From positions 124,001 to 188,000 of the forward strand of contig NZ_BATR01000162.1 of assembly GCF_000739655.1 (NCBI RefSeq): a stretch of 64,000 bases of DNA, written 5' to 3'. Shown one piece after another: positions 34,203-42,728 of this stretch. Under the pieces are notes generated by a model. It did no database searches. It was not told where the DNA came from and saw only the letters and a program-made list of their open reading frames with translations. Within the stretch, counting starts at the first letter, position 1. Each line of letters begins with the position of its first letter. A program made the position numbers and the translations under genes. The stretch comes from Verrucomicrobium sp. BvORR106 (lineage in GTDB: Bacteria > Verrucomicrobiota > Verrucomicrobiia > Verrucomicrobiales > Verrucomicrobiaceae).

Positions 34203-34532
34203 CTAGGCGACCATGTCCTTCAGCTTCTTCAAGGGGCGCACTTTCACCACGGTGGAAGCAGGCTTCGCCTTGAAGACGGTCGGCTCCTTGGTGAATGGGT
34301 TGATTCCCTTGCGAGCCTTGACCGCCGGCTTGCGGACGGTCTTGATCTGCAAGAGGCCGGGAAGAACGAACTCACCGACGGAGTTTTTCTTCAGGTGGGA
34401 GCTGATGATCTCCGTGAGGCTGTCCAAGACTGCGGAGACCTGCTTGCGGCTGAGTTCCGTGTCCTGCGTGATTTGCTCCAGAATCTGAGTTTTGGAGAAA
34501 CGGTCTTTGATGGTTGCTGCTTTTTTCGCCAT
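34203..34532 (-). CDS. HU/IHF family DNA-binding protein
   Basis: 109 aa from ATG 34532; the longer frame to 34646 has no protein-like sequence. Two-helix dimer base (SKTQILEQITQDTELSRKQV) followed by the beta arm GLLQIKTVRKPAVKARKGIN, which carries the DNA-intercalating region, then GINPFTKEPTVFKAKP. The arm sequence departs from the usual RNPQTG. Architectural DNA-bending protein, cytosolic. The gene converges with the GH74-like gene and is divergent to the methyltransferase gene. Confidence 0.93.
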   Translation of the reverse strand: MAKKAATIKDRFSKTQILEQITQDTELSRKQVSAVLDSLTEIISSHLKKNSVGEFVLPGLLQIKTVRKPAVKARKGINPFTKEPTVFKAKPASTVVKVRPLKKLKDMVA

Positions 34533-34690
34533 GGGAAGAAATTGTGCAAAAATTACGGGAGAGTCAAGGCTCCAACTTGAGGGTAATGCGCTATTTCTGC
34601 GGGAAAACACGGTCTTGGGCGCAGATTTCTCCATTTGGCACCGCATCAGCCAGCCCCGGGAGAGACGTAACTAGCGGCACGCTATCCACT

Positions 34691-35374
34691 ATGAACCTCT
34701 CAGACAGCCCCTTTTCTGACGCCAAAGCCGTAGCCGACTATGCCGCCAAACCTCCCCGTCTTGTTCCAGGTTTGGCTGGTCTGCAACGCATGACCACCCT
34801 GCTGCTCGCAGAGCGGACTCCCGCGACAGGCCGGGTCCTGGTACTGGGGGCGGGCGGCGGATTGGAGCTCAAAGAGTTCGCCAACGCGCATCCCGAGTGG
34901 GAGTTCGACGGGGTTGATCCCTCCGCGGAAATGTTGAAGCTGGCCAGCGAGACCTTGGGCCCCCTGAGATCTCGAGTCCGGCTTCACCAAGGCTATATCG
35001 ATGCGGCACCCCAGGGACCCTTCGATTCCGCCTCCTGCCTGCTCACTCTCCATTTTGTGCCGCGGGAGGCCAGGCTCTCCACCCTTCAGCAAGTGCATCA
35101 GCGCCTCAAAAGCGGTGCGCCCTTTGTGGTGGCGCATCTCAGCTTTCCACAAGCTGAGCCAGAGCGTTCACTCTGGTTCTCACGATATGTCGCCTTCGCC
35201 GTGGCCTCCGGCGTCGAGCCCGCCATGGCCGAGAAAGCGGTGCCCGCCATTCAATCCCAGCTCGACATCCTGGATCCCGCAGAGGAAGAAGACTTGCTGC
35301 GTGAGGCAGGCTTCACAGACGTCAGCTTGTTCTACACAGGATTCACCTTTCGAGGCTGGGTCGCGTATGCGTGA
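34691..35374 (+). CDS. Class I SAM-dependent methyltransferase
   Basis: 227 aa from ATG 34691. Motif I is VLVLGAGGGLEL (about residues 48-59); motif II has FDGVDPSAEMLKLA; the post-I region VRLHQGYIDAAP and then FDSASCLLTLHFVP match this fold. No substrate evident; C-terminal half is variable and the last residues FTFRGWVAYA are aromatic. It starts 159 bases from the divergent HU gene. No methylation target can be read from the neighbours. Confidence 0.85.
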   Translation: MNLSDSPFSDAKAVADYAAKPPRLVPGLAGLQRMTTLLLAERTPATGRVLVLGAGGGLELKEFANAHPEWEFDGVDPSAEMLKLASETLGPLRSRVRLHQGYIDAAPQGPFDSASCLLTLHFVPREARLSTLQQVHQRLKSGAPFVVAHLSFPQAEPERSLWFSRYVAFAVASGVEPAMAEKAVPAIQSQLDILDPAEEEDLLREAGFTDVSLFYTGFTFRGWVAYA

Positions 35375-35543
35375 GCGGGCGGATGGCTTCTATGCAGAAA
35401 GCCGACGTTGGCCCGCATGGACTCGTCCAGTTCTGATTGTCCACAGCCTTATAGATTGTTGCGCATCAGATTGATTCGTCGATCCCACCCCACCCCACGC
35501 ACCTCATAGACAACGGTCGCCTTTGCGGCAACACTCCCCTCTG

Positions 35544-36176
35544 ATGCCTGCCACCTCCAGCTTGATCGCGTTCAGCCTTGTCGCCCTGGGCATGGTGCTG
35601 ACGCCAGGGCCCAACATGATCTACCTGGTCTCACGCACGATCTGCCAGGGGCAAGCCGCAGGATTGATCTCGCTCATAGGCGTGGCGCTGGGATTTCTGT
35701 TCTACATGCTGTGCGCGGCGTTGGGCATCACCTCCCTGGTGATGGCCGTCCCGTACGCCTACGATGCGCTGCGCTTTGGCGGAGCCGTGTATCTGCTCTA
35801 TCTGGCCTGGCAGGCAGTGAGACCAGGAGCGAGGTCCGTGTTTGAAGTGCAGAACTTGCCCAAGCAGGGCCCTGCGAAGCTGATTACCATGGGCTTTATC
35901 ACGAACCTGCTCAATCCAAAAATCGCGGTGATGTACCTCTCCCTCCTCCCACAGTTTATCGAAGTACAACGCGGCAGCGTGCTCACTCAAGCGCTGGCTC
36001 TTGGCACCGCCCAAATCATAGTCAGCGTGACCGTGAACACTCTCATCGTCTTCACAGCCGGGGCCATCGCCGTCCACTTGTCCCGCCGCCCCCTCTGGGC
36101 CAGGGTGCAGAGGTGGTTCATGGGAACCGTTCTTGCCGGACTGGCGGTGCGCATGGCGTTCGAATCAAGGAAATAA
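35544..36176 (+). CDS. LysE/RhtB family amino-acid exporter
   Basis: 210 aa from ATG 35544 (TTG 35523 is possible). Six hydrophobic helices. Signature MVLTPGPNMIYLVSRTICQG with the early G-P-x-x-x-x-x-x-x-x-x-x-x-G-x-x-x-G spacing, VALGFLFYMLCAALG, and LLNPKIAVMYLSLLPQF. RhtB exporters remove homoserine lactone, threonine or lysine-like amino acids; substrate unknown. A bidirectional terminator follows. Confidence 0.93.
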   Translation: MPATSSLIAFSLVALGMVLTPGPNMIYLVSRTICQGQAAGLISLIGVALGFLFYMLCAALGITSLVMAVPYAYDALRFGGAVYLLYLAWQAVRPGARSVFEVQNLPKQGPAKLITMGFITNLLNPKIAVMYLSLLPQFIEVQRGSVLTQALALGTAQIIVSVTVNTLIVFTAGAIAVHLSRRPLWARVQRWFMGTVLAGLAVRMAFESRK

Positions 36177-36223
36177 CCATCCGATCCGCAGCAACCCCGA
36201 AGGCACCGGCATAAAAAGGAAAA

Positions 36224-36248
36224 GGAGCCTCCGCAGAGGCTCCTTCTT
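36224..36248. terminator. Bidirectional intrinsic terminator
   Basis: GGAGCCTC-CGCA-GAGGCTCC (8-bp stem) flanked by AAA on one side and TTCTT on the other, between the LysE gene and the converging DUF1552 gene. Confidence 0.85.
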
Positions 36249-36286
36249 GATGATTCAAATTCGCTGGGACCGGTCCAATCCGAGAC

Positions 36287-37630
36287 TCAAATCCCCTGCA
36301 GCACGCCGGTGCTGTCGCCCACGCGCTCTGCGTTGACGCCCATGCGGTCGAGCATGGAGAGATAGAGGTTGGTCATCGGCACCTTGTCCTTGAGGGCGAT
36401 ATGACGGCCAGGATTGAGCGTGCCATTGGCGCGGCCGGCAACCAGCACAGGCAGACGGTCATGGTCGTGGGCGTTGCCATCGCTGATGCCGCCGCCGTAC
36501 ACAATCATGGAGGTGTCCAGCAGGGACTTGTCGCCTTCCTTGGAGGCCTTCATGCGCTCCAGGAAGTAGGCAAACTGCTGCACGTAGAAGTGGTCGATCT
36601 TCGCGATCTTTTCCAGCTTCTCCGGATTGTTCTGGTGGTGGGAAATGTTGTGGTGCGAGTCCGGCACGCCGATCTCCGGAAAGCTGCGGTTGCTACCATC
36701 ATGCGCCATGAGGAAGGTGGCAATACGGGTCGAATCCGTCTGGAAGGCCAGCAGCAGAAGATCAAACATGAGGCGGATGTGCTCCTGCGTCGTGGAGGGC
36801 ACTCCAGCCGGCACCTGCACTCCAGAGGGCAGCTCGACCTTCATGGTCTCTGCCTTCTGGATGCGCTGCTCGATGTCGCGCACGGAGGAGAAGTACTCGT
36901 CCAGTTTGCGATTATCGTTGCCGGAAAGCCGCTTCTGCAGGCTCTTGGCGTCGGCCATCACAAAGTCCAGAATGCTCTTCTGGTACTTCATGCGGCGCTG
37001 GGCCTCAGCGGAGTTCCCGCCAGCGGCAATGGTACCGAAGAGACGCTCGAATACGAGGCGCGGGTCCATCTCCGGAGCCATCGGCATGGATTCCGTCTTC
37101 CAGGAAAGGTTGAACTGATAAGCGCAGCTGTAACCGGAGTCGCACTTGCCGGAGCTGCGATCACCGTCGGTGCTGAGTTCCAGCGAGGAAAGACGGGTCA
37201 GATGGCCGAGCTGAGTGGCCGCGATCTGGTCCACGCTCTGGCCGATGCGAATGTCATTGCCAGCAGTCTTCTTCGCCTGGCAGCCGGTCAGGAAGGTGGC
37301 CGTGGCCCGGGCGTGGTCTCCTGCGCCGTCCCCGTTGGATTCCGCCTTGTCATGGGCCAGGTTGGAGATGACAGAAAAATCATTTCGGAGGCCTGCCAGA
37401 GGCTGAAGCGTCGGGGAGAGCTCGTAGCCAGCCCCCTCGCCTTTCACGTTCCACTTGTGCACGTTCACCCCGTTGGGAATGTAGAGGAACGCCATCCGCG
37501 AGATGGCCTCAGGAGCCTTTTCTGCCGCGAATGCCCTGAATCCGAAAGATTCCAAGGCAGGCAGGGCCAGCAGAGTGCTGGCGCTGCGAAGAAACGCCCG
37601 GCGGGAAACTTGTGATGCAGAGGTGGACAT
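36287..37630 (-). CDS. DUF1552 domain protein, Tat-exported
   Basis: 447 aa. Twin-arginine signal VSRRAFLRSASTLLALPAL at the start. DUF1552 motifs: MAFLYIPNGVNVHKW, SNLAHDKAESNGDGAGDHA, GQSVDQIAA, SSLELSTDG, and HHNISHHQNNPEKLEKI, then the late YGGGISDGNAHDHDRLPVL. The family is almost confined to Planctomycetes and Verrucomicrobia, sits beside DUF1592-type cytochromes, and has a hydrolase/phosphatase-like fold of unknown role. The second copy is at 57973. Neither neighbour here is a DUF1592 gene. Confidence 0.95.
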   Translation of the reverse strand: MSTSASQVSRRAFLRSASTLLALPALESFGFRAFAAEKAPEAISRMAFLYIPNGVNVHKWNVKGEGAGYELSPTLQPLAGLRNDFSVISNLAHDKAESNGDGAGDHARATATFLTGCQAKKTAGNDIRIGQSVDQIAATQLGHLTRLSSLELSTDGDRSSGKCDSGYSCAYQFNLSWKTESMPMAPEMDPRLVFERLFGTIAAGGNSAEAQRRMKYQKSILDFVMADAKSLQKRLSGNDNRKLDEYFSSVRDIEQRIQKAETMKVELPSGVQVPAGVPSTTQEHIRLMFDLLLLAFQTDSTRIATFLMAHDGSNRSFPEIGVPDSHHNISHHQNNPEKLEKIAKIDHFYVQQFAYFLERMKASKEGDKSLLDTSMIVYGGGISDGNAHDHDRLPVLVAGRANGTLNPGRHIALKDKVPMTNLYLSMLDRMGVNAERVGDSTGVLQGI

Positions 37631-37907
37631 GGTCGCTAGTTAGGAGGGGGATTTGAAAGGGTTGGTTCTCTTCAAGATACGCCTGACAGGGTGGCAAACT
37701 TTCGCTCTTCCTGGCGCTGCTGCAAAAGAATCTCAGCAGACACCATGCCGCGCTTCCTAGGACAAATTGTTGCGAACGCGGCAAATTTTTGAGACAGCTC
37801 TCCCGCCTTTTCGTTTGCAAAAGGCCTCCCAGTGAGTCCGTTTGTTGTCTCCCCTTTGCCGTGCCTGCCGCGGAAAAGGGGTACCAACACCCACCATTGC
37901 CGAAATA

Positions 37908-38360
37908 ATGATCCGTACTCTGCTTACCGCCGCCTGCGCATTGACGCTGCTCTCCACTGTGGCCCGCGCCCAGGATGTGTCCGTCACCATCAAGCCGGAC
38001 AACGCCAACCCCCTCATGTACGACACCAAGACCTTCACGGTGAAAGCCGGCCAGAAGGTGAAGGTGACCTTTGAGAACAAGAGCGCCGTGCCCCAGCCGC
38101 ACAACTTCCTCGTGGTGAAGCCCGGCACCCTGATGAAAGTCGGCGCCCTGGCCAACGGCATGCTGAGCGACCCCCAGGCGATGACCAAGAACTACATCCC
38201 TGAGTCCACGGACATCCTTTTCCACACGAAGCTCATCCAGCCCGGCCAGACCGAGTCCCTTGAGTTCACCGCCCCCGCAGAGGCTGGCGACTACCCCTAC
38301 CTTTGCACATTCCCCGGCCACTGGATGCTCATGCAGGGCAACATGAAGGTCGAGAAATAA
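37908..38360 (+). CDS. Type I blue-copper (plastocyanin/azurin-like) periplasmic protein
   Basis: 150 aa. Signal peptide (TLLTAACALTLLSTVARAQ, cleavage near 22). The cupredoxin copper ligands are visible: His in VPQPHNFLV, then Cys-x4-His-x4-Met in LCTFPGHWMLMQGNM. It carries one electron in the periplasm, or copper, between membrane complexes. Start ATG 37908 places the signal peptide first. Divergent from the DUF1552 gene, 278 bases apart; a terminator follows. Confidence 0.93.
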   Translation: MIRTLLTAACALTLLSTVARAQDVSVTIKPDNANPLMYDTKTFTVKAGQKVKVTFENKSAVPQPHNFLVVKPGTLMKVGALANGMLSDPQAMTKNYIPESTDILFHTKLIQPGQTESLEFTAPAEAGDYPYLCTFPGHWMLMQGNMKVEK

Positions 38361-38380
38361 GCCACTCCGATCTCCGTACA

Positions 38381-38427
38381 GGACAAGGGTCAGCAGCCAG
38401 ATTCTGCTTCCACCCTTGTCCTTTTTT
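38381..38427 (+). terminator. Intrinsic terminator after the blue-copper gene
   Basis: GGACAAGGGT and ACCCTTGTCC (10-bp stem, 21-base loop) followed by TTTTTT at 38422-38427. Confidence 0.9.
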
Positions 38428-38496
38428 CTGCCCAGTAGCAGGAAAACCCCTGCGGATGTCCCCTTTCCTCCGTTAAAGAAGCTCCGTCATCACCCT

Positions 38497-39024
38497 ATGA
38501 AAACCGCACTCTTCGCCGCTGCCGCCCTCCTTTTCACCGCCGTCACCGCCTCCGTCCAGGCGGAAGACAAGACCGTCGCCGTCGGTGACTTCAGCTTTGC
38601 CGTCGCCGCCCCCTGGACCGAAGCCCAGAACACCGGCATGATGACCAAGGCCGTGCTCTCCCACCCCGTGGAAGGCGGCACCGCGCTGGAAGCCAAGTTT
38701 TACCACTTCGGCACCGGCCAGGGTGGTGATGTGGACGCCAATGTGAAGCGCTGGATCGGTCAGTTCGAGGGCACGCCTGAAGTGAAGAAGGAAGATCTGG
38801 ACTACAGCGGCACCAAGGTGACGCTCGTGACCATCCACGGCACCTACCTCGACGGCCCTCCCTTCGGTGGCACCAAGACCCCGCGTGCAGACTACACCAT
38901 GCTGGGCGCGATCCTCGTGGGCAAAGACGCCCCCGTCTTCATCAAGCTGACCGGCCCGAAAGCCGCGACCGCTGCTGCCACCGAGTCCTTCAAGAAGCTC
39001 GTGGCCAGCCCGTTCAAGAAGTAA
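38497..39024 (+). CDS. Hypothetical exported protein
   Basis: 175 aa with a signal peptide (MKTALFAAAALLFTAVTASV, cleavage near VQAED). The mature part starts with VAVGDFSFAVAAPWTE and has VTLVTIHGTYLDGPPFGG and a terminal basic FKKLVASPFKK. It looks like a small periplasmic domain of unknown family, about 150 aa, with no recognisable active residues. ATG 38497 is chosen; a longer frame from 38416 is not protein-like. A terminator and a repeat follow. Confidence 0.65.
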   Translation: MKTALFAAAALLFTAVTASVQAEDKTVAVGDFSFAVAAPWTEAQNTGMMTKAVLSHPVEGGTALEAKFYHFGTGQGGDVDANVKRWIGQFEGTPEVKKEDLDYSGTKVTLVTIHGTYLDGPPFGGTKTPRADYTMLGAILVGKDAPVFIKLTGPKAATAAATESFKKLVASPFKK

Positions 39025-39080
39025 GCAAGCAAGCAGGTTCCTCGCGAACTGAACTGCACCGCCACAGTTTTTATGCATCG

Positions 39081-39110
39081 AGAGCCGCCTGCGAGGGCGG
39101 CTCTTTTTTT
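39081..39110 (+). terminator. Intrinsic terminator
   Basis: AGAGCCGCC-TGCGAG-GGCGGCTCT, 9-bp stem followed by seven T, 56 bases after the exported protein's stop. Confidence 0.9.
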
Positions 39111-39183
39111 GTGTTTGCAGCATGCGAGAATAAAACCAACCGCCGCACTCGGGGTGGCTGCCAAGGATTCAGCTCAGTCGAAG

Positions 39184-39284
39184 CTCTTCCTCGAAGAGGA
39201 TGGGGCTACAAGCCCAACGTTGACGAGCTTCCAGCGAGTCTACGTTGGGTATGGGGGTGTTAGAGATCTCTACTCCGAAGGAGT
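39184..39284 (+). repeat. Three-hairpin interspersed repeat, copy B
   Basis: Hairpin 1 CTCTTC-CTC-GAAGAG (39184-39198), identical 37-base core (39210-39246) shared with copy A, outer arms CCCAACGT (39213-39220) and ACGTTGGG (39242-39249) forming a perfect 8-bp stem, and hairpin 3 ACTCC-GAA-GGAGT (39272-39284). The loop of hairpin 1 differs by one base between copies (GTC/CTC) while the stem does not change. It lies after a terminator and before a small reverse gene. Confidence 0.85.
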
Positions 39285-39398
39285 TGTGGCGGTCTGACTG
39301 GTTTCACTTCCAAAGTTCCTCGGCTGGACAACCTAGGAAACAACTAACGATGGACTGCAACCACTCCCGTCGAACTACGCCACAGGCGCACAATTCAC

Positions 39399-39554
39399 CT
39401 ACTTCCCAACCAGCAACAACACCCCGGCAATCAATGCCAGAATAGGCTTCACAATCTCCGCCTGCCCCAGTCTCAGCCCAAACAAGGCACTGACGCCGAT
39501 GAGGATGAGATAGATGGCGAGAAGGAGGGTGCCGACGCTGGTGTTGAGCTTCAT
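39399..39554 (-). CDS. 51-aa membrane protein
   Basis: ATG at 39554 and stop at 39399. Two hydrophobic stretches, GTLLLAIYLILIGVSALFGL and PILALIAGVLLLVG, with a short polar link (RLGQAEIVK) and a lysine end. That is the typical form of short conserved membrane proteins in this phylum. It is between the repeat copy and the regulator gene that points the other way. No name. Confidence 0.6.
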   Translation of the reverse strand: MKLNTSVGTLLLAIYLILIGVSALFGLRLGQAEIVKPILALIAGVLLLVGK

Positions 39555-39710
39555 AGATTTCTGTTTGGTGGATGAGTTGCAGCTGAATCGCCATCCGGAA
39601 ACTTTTGCGTGCAGACAATATCCAAGGGCATCGCCTCAAGTCTTCGGCCTCCCCTGGCACCCGCATCCGTATTCGCTGGAATTTTGCCTCTTTTGAGGTA
39701 GTAAGCAGGC

Positions 39711-41498
39711 GTGACCGAGCGCTCCATCAAGATCGCCCTCATGCCTTTCGAAAACCTGTCTGGCACCCCGGATGGGGCCCTGCTGGCTGCCGGGTTTGTC
39801 CAGGACTTGATCACGGAGATCGCCCGCTTCCCCTCCTTGGGCGTCATCGCCTCCCAGTCGTCATTTGCCGCGGCCTCGACGGACCTGGATGACACCGCCA
39901 TCGGCCAGCGATTGGGAGTGAGCTACCTCTTGCGCGGGAGCATTCGCCGCTCGGGCGAGATTATTCGCATCAGCGTCTTACTCATCGATCTCTCCAGCGG
40001 CCGGCATCTTTGGGCGGAAAAATTTGATGTCCCCGGAGCGGACCTCTTCCGGCTTCAGGATGAGATTGCGGCAAAGATTGCCAACTCCCTCGCAGTACGC
40101 ATCGATCAGTCGGCCCTCAGTGCGAGCCGGAAGGTTCCCCCCAGTTCTCTGGCCGTTTATGAGTGCTGGCTGCGCGGCATGGAAGCCGTGCAGCAAGGCA
40201 CCTGTGAAGGCGATGCCGAGGCGCGACAGTTTTTCACCAAAGCCCTGGACCTGGATCCCGGATACGCCCGGGCCATGGGCGGCATGTCTCTCTCTCACTT
40301 CAACGAATGGAGCTGCCAGGCCTGGAACCAGTGGGAGGAGAAAGAGCAGCGTGCCTATGATTGCGCCAAGCAGGCAGAGGCCCTGGACCCCAATGACCAG
40401 CTGGTGCAGGTGATCCTGGGCCGCATTGAGCAATACCGCCGACAGTTTGACTCTGCCGCCACACGATTCGAGCGGGCACTGCAACTCGCCCCCAACGATG
40501 CCTCCACGCTCATCCAGTTGGCCGCCTGTTTTGCCTACAACGGCAATCCGGAGCTGGGCATGGAGTTGAGCAACCGGGCCATGGCCTTGAATCCCATCTG
40601 CCCTGGGTGGTACTTCACCTTTGCGGCCATCCCGCGCTTCATCCTGAAGCACTACGAAGAAGCGGCCCTCATGGCGGCCAAGGGCCCTGGACTGGTGGAC
40701 ACCGGGGCTTACCAGGCGGCGGCCTACGCTTATCTGGGGCGCAAAGAGCGGGCGGACTTTTTCCTGCGCGAATTCCGGCAGGAGTTCACCCAGCGGATCA
40801 CCTATGGTCGGGAGCCGGAGGTCGGTGAGGCGCTGAGCTGGCTGCGACATGTGAACCCCTTCCGCCGCGAGGAAGACACCCAGCACTTCCTGGAAGGCGT
40901 GCGCTTGGCCGGACTGGACGGCAATCTTCCCCAGGCACCCCGCTCTGCCCCGCTGGCCTGGCCCATCGCCAACATCTTCCGCAAAGAAGGCGAGCTCTGG
41001 ACAGCGTCCTTCGATCACGAGGTGGTGCAGCTTGCCGAGTCACGCGGATTTCTCGATCTCGTCCAGCTCCTCGCCTGCCCGGGCAGTGAGATCCACTGTC
41101 TCACTCTCGCAGGCCTGCCGCAGGACACCCACGCGGGACGCGGCACCGAGATGCTGGATGAACAGGCGAAGCGCGCCTATCACGCCCGGCTTCAGGAGAT
41201 CAATGCCGAGCTCACCGAGGCGGAAGCCGCACACGACTCCGCCCGCGCCACCCAGCTGGAGGAGGAGAAGGACGCCCTCGTGGAGGAGATCAAGAAAGCC
41301 ACCGGCCTGGGCGGACGCACTCGGAAGATGGGCGATCCGGCCGAACGCGCCCGTTCCGCGGTGACCTGGCGCATCCGCCATGCCATCAAGAAGCTGGAGC
41401 CGGTCCACCCCGCGCTCTCCCGGCACTTCAGCAACGCGGTACGCACCGGCGTGTTTTGCAGCTATACTCCGGAAAAGGACACAAAATGGTTTGTGTGA
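39711..41498 (+). CDS. TolB-like/TPR regulator with ATPase-regulator-type C-terminus
   Basis: 595 aa from GTG 39711 (in-frame stops lie just upstream). Residues about 5-140 form the TolB/FlgO-like amino domain (IALMPFENLSGTPDGALLA, and later LRGSIRRSGEIIRI and LIDLSSGRHLWAEKFD) found in many adenylate-cyclase and transcription-activator relatives. TPR-like helices fill about 145-330. A charged coil with many Glu (about 505-530) leads to a tail GLGGRTRKMGDPAERARSAVTWRIRHAI and VFCSYTPE that also ends large AfsR/guanylate-cyclase-like regulators. No obvious HTH or catalytic domain. A methyltransferase gene begins 81 bases downstream, and doubled dyads lie between. Confidence 0.75.
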   Translation: MTERSIKIALMPFENLSGTPDGALLAAGFVQDLITEIARFPSLGVIASQSSFAAASTDLDDTAIGQRLGVSYLLRGSIRRSGEIIRISVLLIDLSSGRHLWAEKFDVPGADLFRLQDEIAAKIANSLAVRIDQSALSASRKVPPSSLAVYECWLRGMEAVQQGTCEGDAEARQFFTKALDLDPGYARAMGGMSLSHFNEWSCQAWNQWEEKEQRAYDCAKQAEALDPNDQLVQVILGRIEQYRRQFDSAATRFERALQLAPNDASTLIQLAACFAYNGNPELGMELSNRAMALNPICPGWYFTFAAIPRFILKHYEEAALMAAKGPGLVDTGAYQAAAYAYLGRKERADFFLREFRQEFTQRITYGREPEVGEALSWLRHVNPFRREEDTQHFLEGVRLAGLDGNLPQAPRSAPLAWPIANIFRKEGELWTASFDHEVVQLAESRGFLDLVQLLACPGSEIHCLTLAGLPQDTHAGRGTEMLDEQAKRAYHARLQEINAELTEAEAAHDSARATQLEEEKDALVEEIKKATGLGGRTRKMGDPAERARSAVTWRIRHAIKKLEPVHPALSRHFSNAVRTGVFCSYTPEKDTKWFV

Positions 41499-41532
41499 GG
41501 GCCTGACCTTACAATGTGAGGCGGTTCCTTAC
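41495..41532 (+). promoter_or_regulatory. Two imperfect dyads GTGAGG-CCTTAC before the methyltransferase gene
   Basis: GTGAGG occurs at 41495-41500 and 41516-41521, CCTTAC at 41507-41512 and 41527-41532. So a 21-base unit with near-palindromic halves (GTGAGG / GTAAGG) is repeated about two helical turns apart. The first copy overlaps the regulator's stop. An outer pair, GGTTCCTT at 41523-41530 and AAGGAACC at about 41567-41574, brackets the ribosome-binding region. It could be an operator for the upstream regulator or an RNA fold near the start. Confidence 0.5.
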
Positions 41533-41578
41533 GCCTGATGGGTGAACACCAACCCCATTCAAGGAAAGGAACCACCCC

Positions 41579-42670
41579 ATGTGCCAGATCATCCCTCCAC
41601 AGGACGCCATCGCCGGACGCCTGTTTCAAGCCACCATTCAGACGCTGGAGCTTTTCGGCGTGTATCTGGGGCGCACCCTCGGGCTCTATAAGGCGCTCCA
41701 TCGCCATGGACCGCTGAGCGCCCGGCAACTCGCCGCCACAGCCCGCATCGCTGAGCGCTACGCCTGGGAGTGGCTGGAGCAGCAAGCCGTTGCTGGATTC
41801 CTCACCGTCGATCAAGAACCCGCTGACGGCACACCCGAGGACCGGGTCTACCGCCTGCCTCTGGAATACACCGGAGTGCTGGTGAATGATGACGACGCCT
41901 CGCACGTAGCCCCCTTTGCCCACATGGTGGTGGGGATCGCCGGCGCCCTGCCCGAAGTGGTCACTGCCTACCGCACCGGAGGTGGCGTGAGTTACGAGCG
42001 CTATGGCCCGGACTTCCGCTACGGGCAGTCAGGGATCAATCGGCCCGCTTTCTTGCATGACCTCACGCACCACTGGCTCCCAGCCGTGCCGGGACTGATG
42101 GCACGATTGGAATCCAGTCCCGGATTCCGCATTGCGGATGTGGGCTGCGGCGGTGGTTGGGCCGCCATCGGCCTCGCCCAGGCCTTTCCGCAGGCGGACG
42201 TCCGGGGTTATGATCTGGACGAAGCGTCCATCCATGATGCGGCACGCAATGCTGCGGACAAAGGAGTCAACGTTCGCTTCTCCACCCACGACGCCGCCCA
42301 GATGGCCGGCGAAGGCCCCTTCGACCTGGTGCTGCTCCTGGAGACGCTGCATGACATGTCCCGCCCGCAGGAGGTGCTGGCCGCTCTGGGCGCAGCCCTC
42401 GCCCCCCAGGGGTCCATCGTCATCGCGGACGAGCGGGTCGAGGAAACCTTTGCCGCCCCAGGCGGCGAGATCGAGCGGATGATGTACGGCTGGAGCATCA
42501 GCCACTGCCTGCCCGTCTCCATGTCAGAGCAGCCCTCCGCCGCTATCGGCACCGCCATCCGGCCGGGCATCGTTCAGAAGCTGGCATCGGACGCCGGATT
42601 CGCCTCCTGCGAGGTCCTCCCCATCCACAACGAGTTCTTCCGGTTCTATGAACTAAAAAAGGCCGCCTGA
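41579..42670 (+). CDS. Class I SAM methyltransferase with N-terminal winged helix
   Basis: 363 aa from ATG 41579. The N-terminal part (about 10-85) has the form of an O-methyltransferase-type winged helix: GVYLGRTLGLYKALHRHGPL, SARQLAATARIAERYAWEW, LEQQAVAGFL. The catalytic fold begins with FRIADVGCGGGWAAIGLAQAF (motif I, about 180-200), then VRGYDLDEAS and later FDLVLLLETLHDM. No export signal. AAGGAAAGG lies before the start. It follows the TolB/TPR regulator in the same direction, 81 bases downstream, and may be its target. Confidence 0.88.
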   Translation: MCQIIPPQDAIAGRLFQATIQTLELFGVYLGRTLGLYKALHRHGPLSARQLAATARIAERYAWEWLEQQAVAGFLTVDQEPADGTPEDRVYRLPLEYTGVLVNDDDASHVAPFAHMVVGIAGALPEVVTAYRTGGGVSYERYGPDFRYGQSGINRPAFLHDLTHHWLPAVPGLMARLESSPGFRIADVGCGGGWAAIGLAQAFPQADVRGYDLDEASIHDAARNAADKGVNVRFSTHDAAQMAGEGPFDLVLLLETLHDMSRPQEVLAALGAALAPQGSIVIADERVEETFAAPGGEIERMMYGWSISHCLPVSMSEQPSAAIGTAIRPGIVQKLASDAGFASCEVLPIHNEFFRFYELKKAA

Positions 42671-42728
42671 AACCCGCCCCACCTCAAGACAACTCTTAAC
42701 TCTTAACCCATAACCCTTTCCCCACCCC

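Noticed and set aside
36401-37615. 404-aa forward frame opposite DUF1552
   Set aside because: Antisense shadow of the DUF1552 gene with no recognisable domain.
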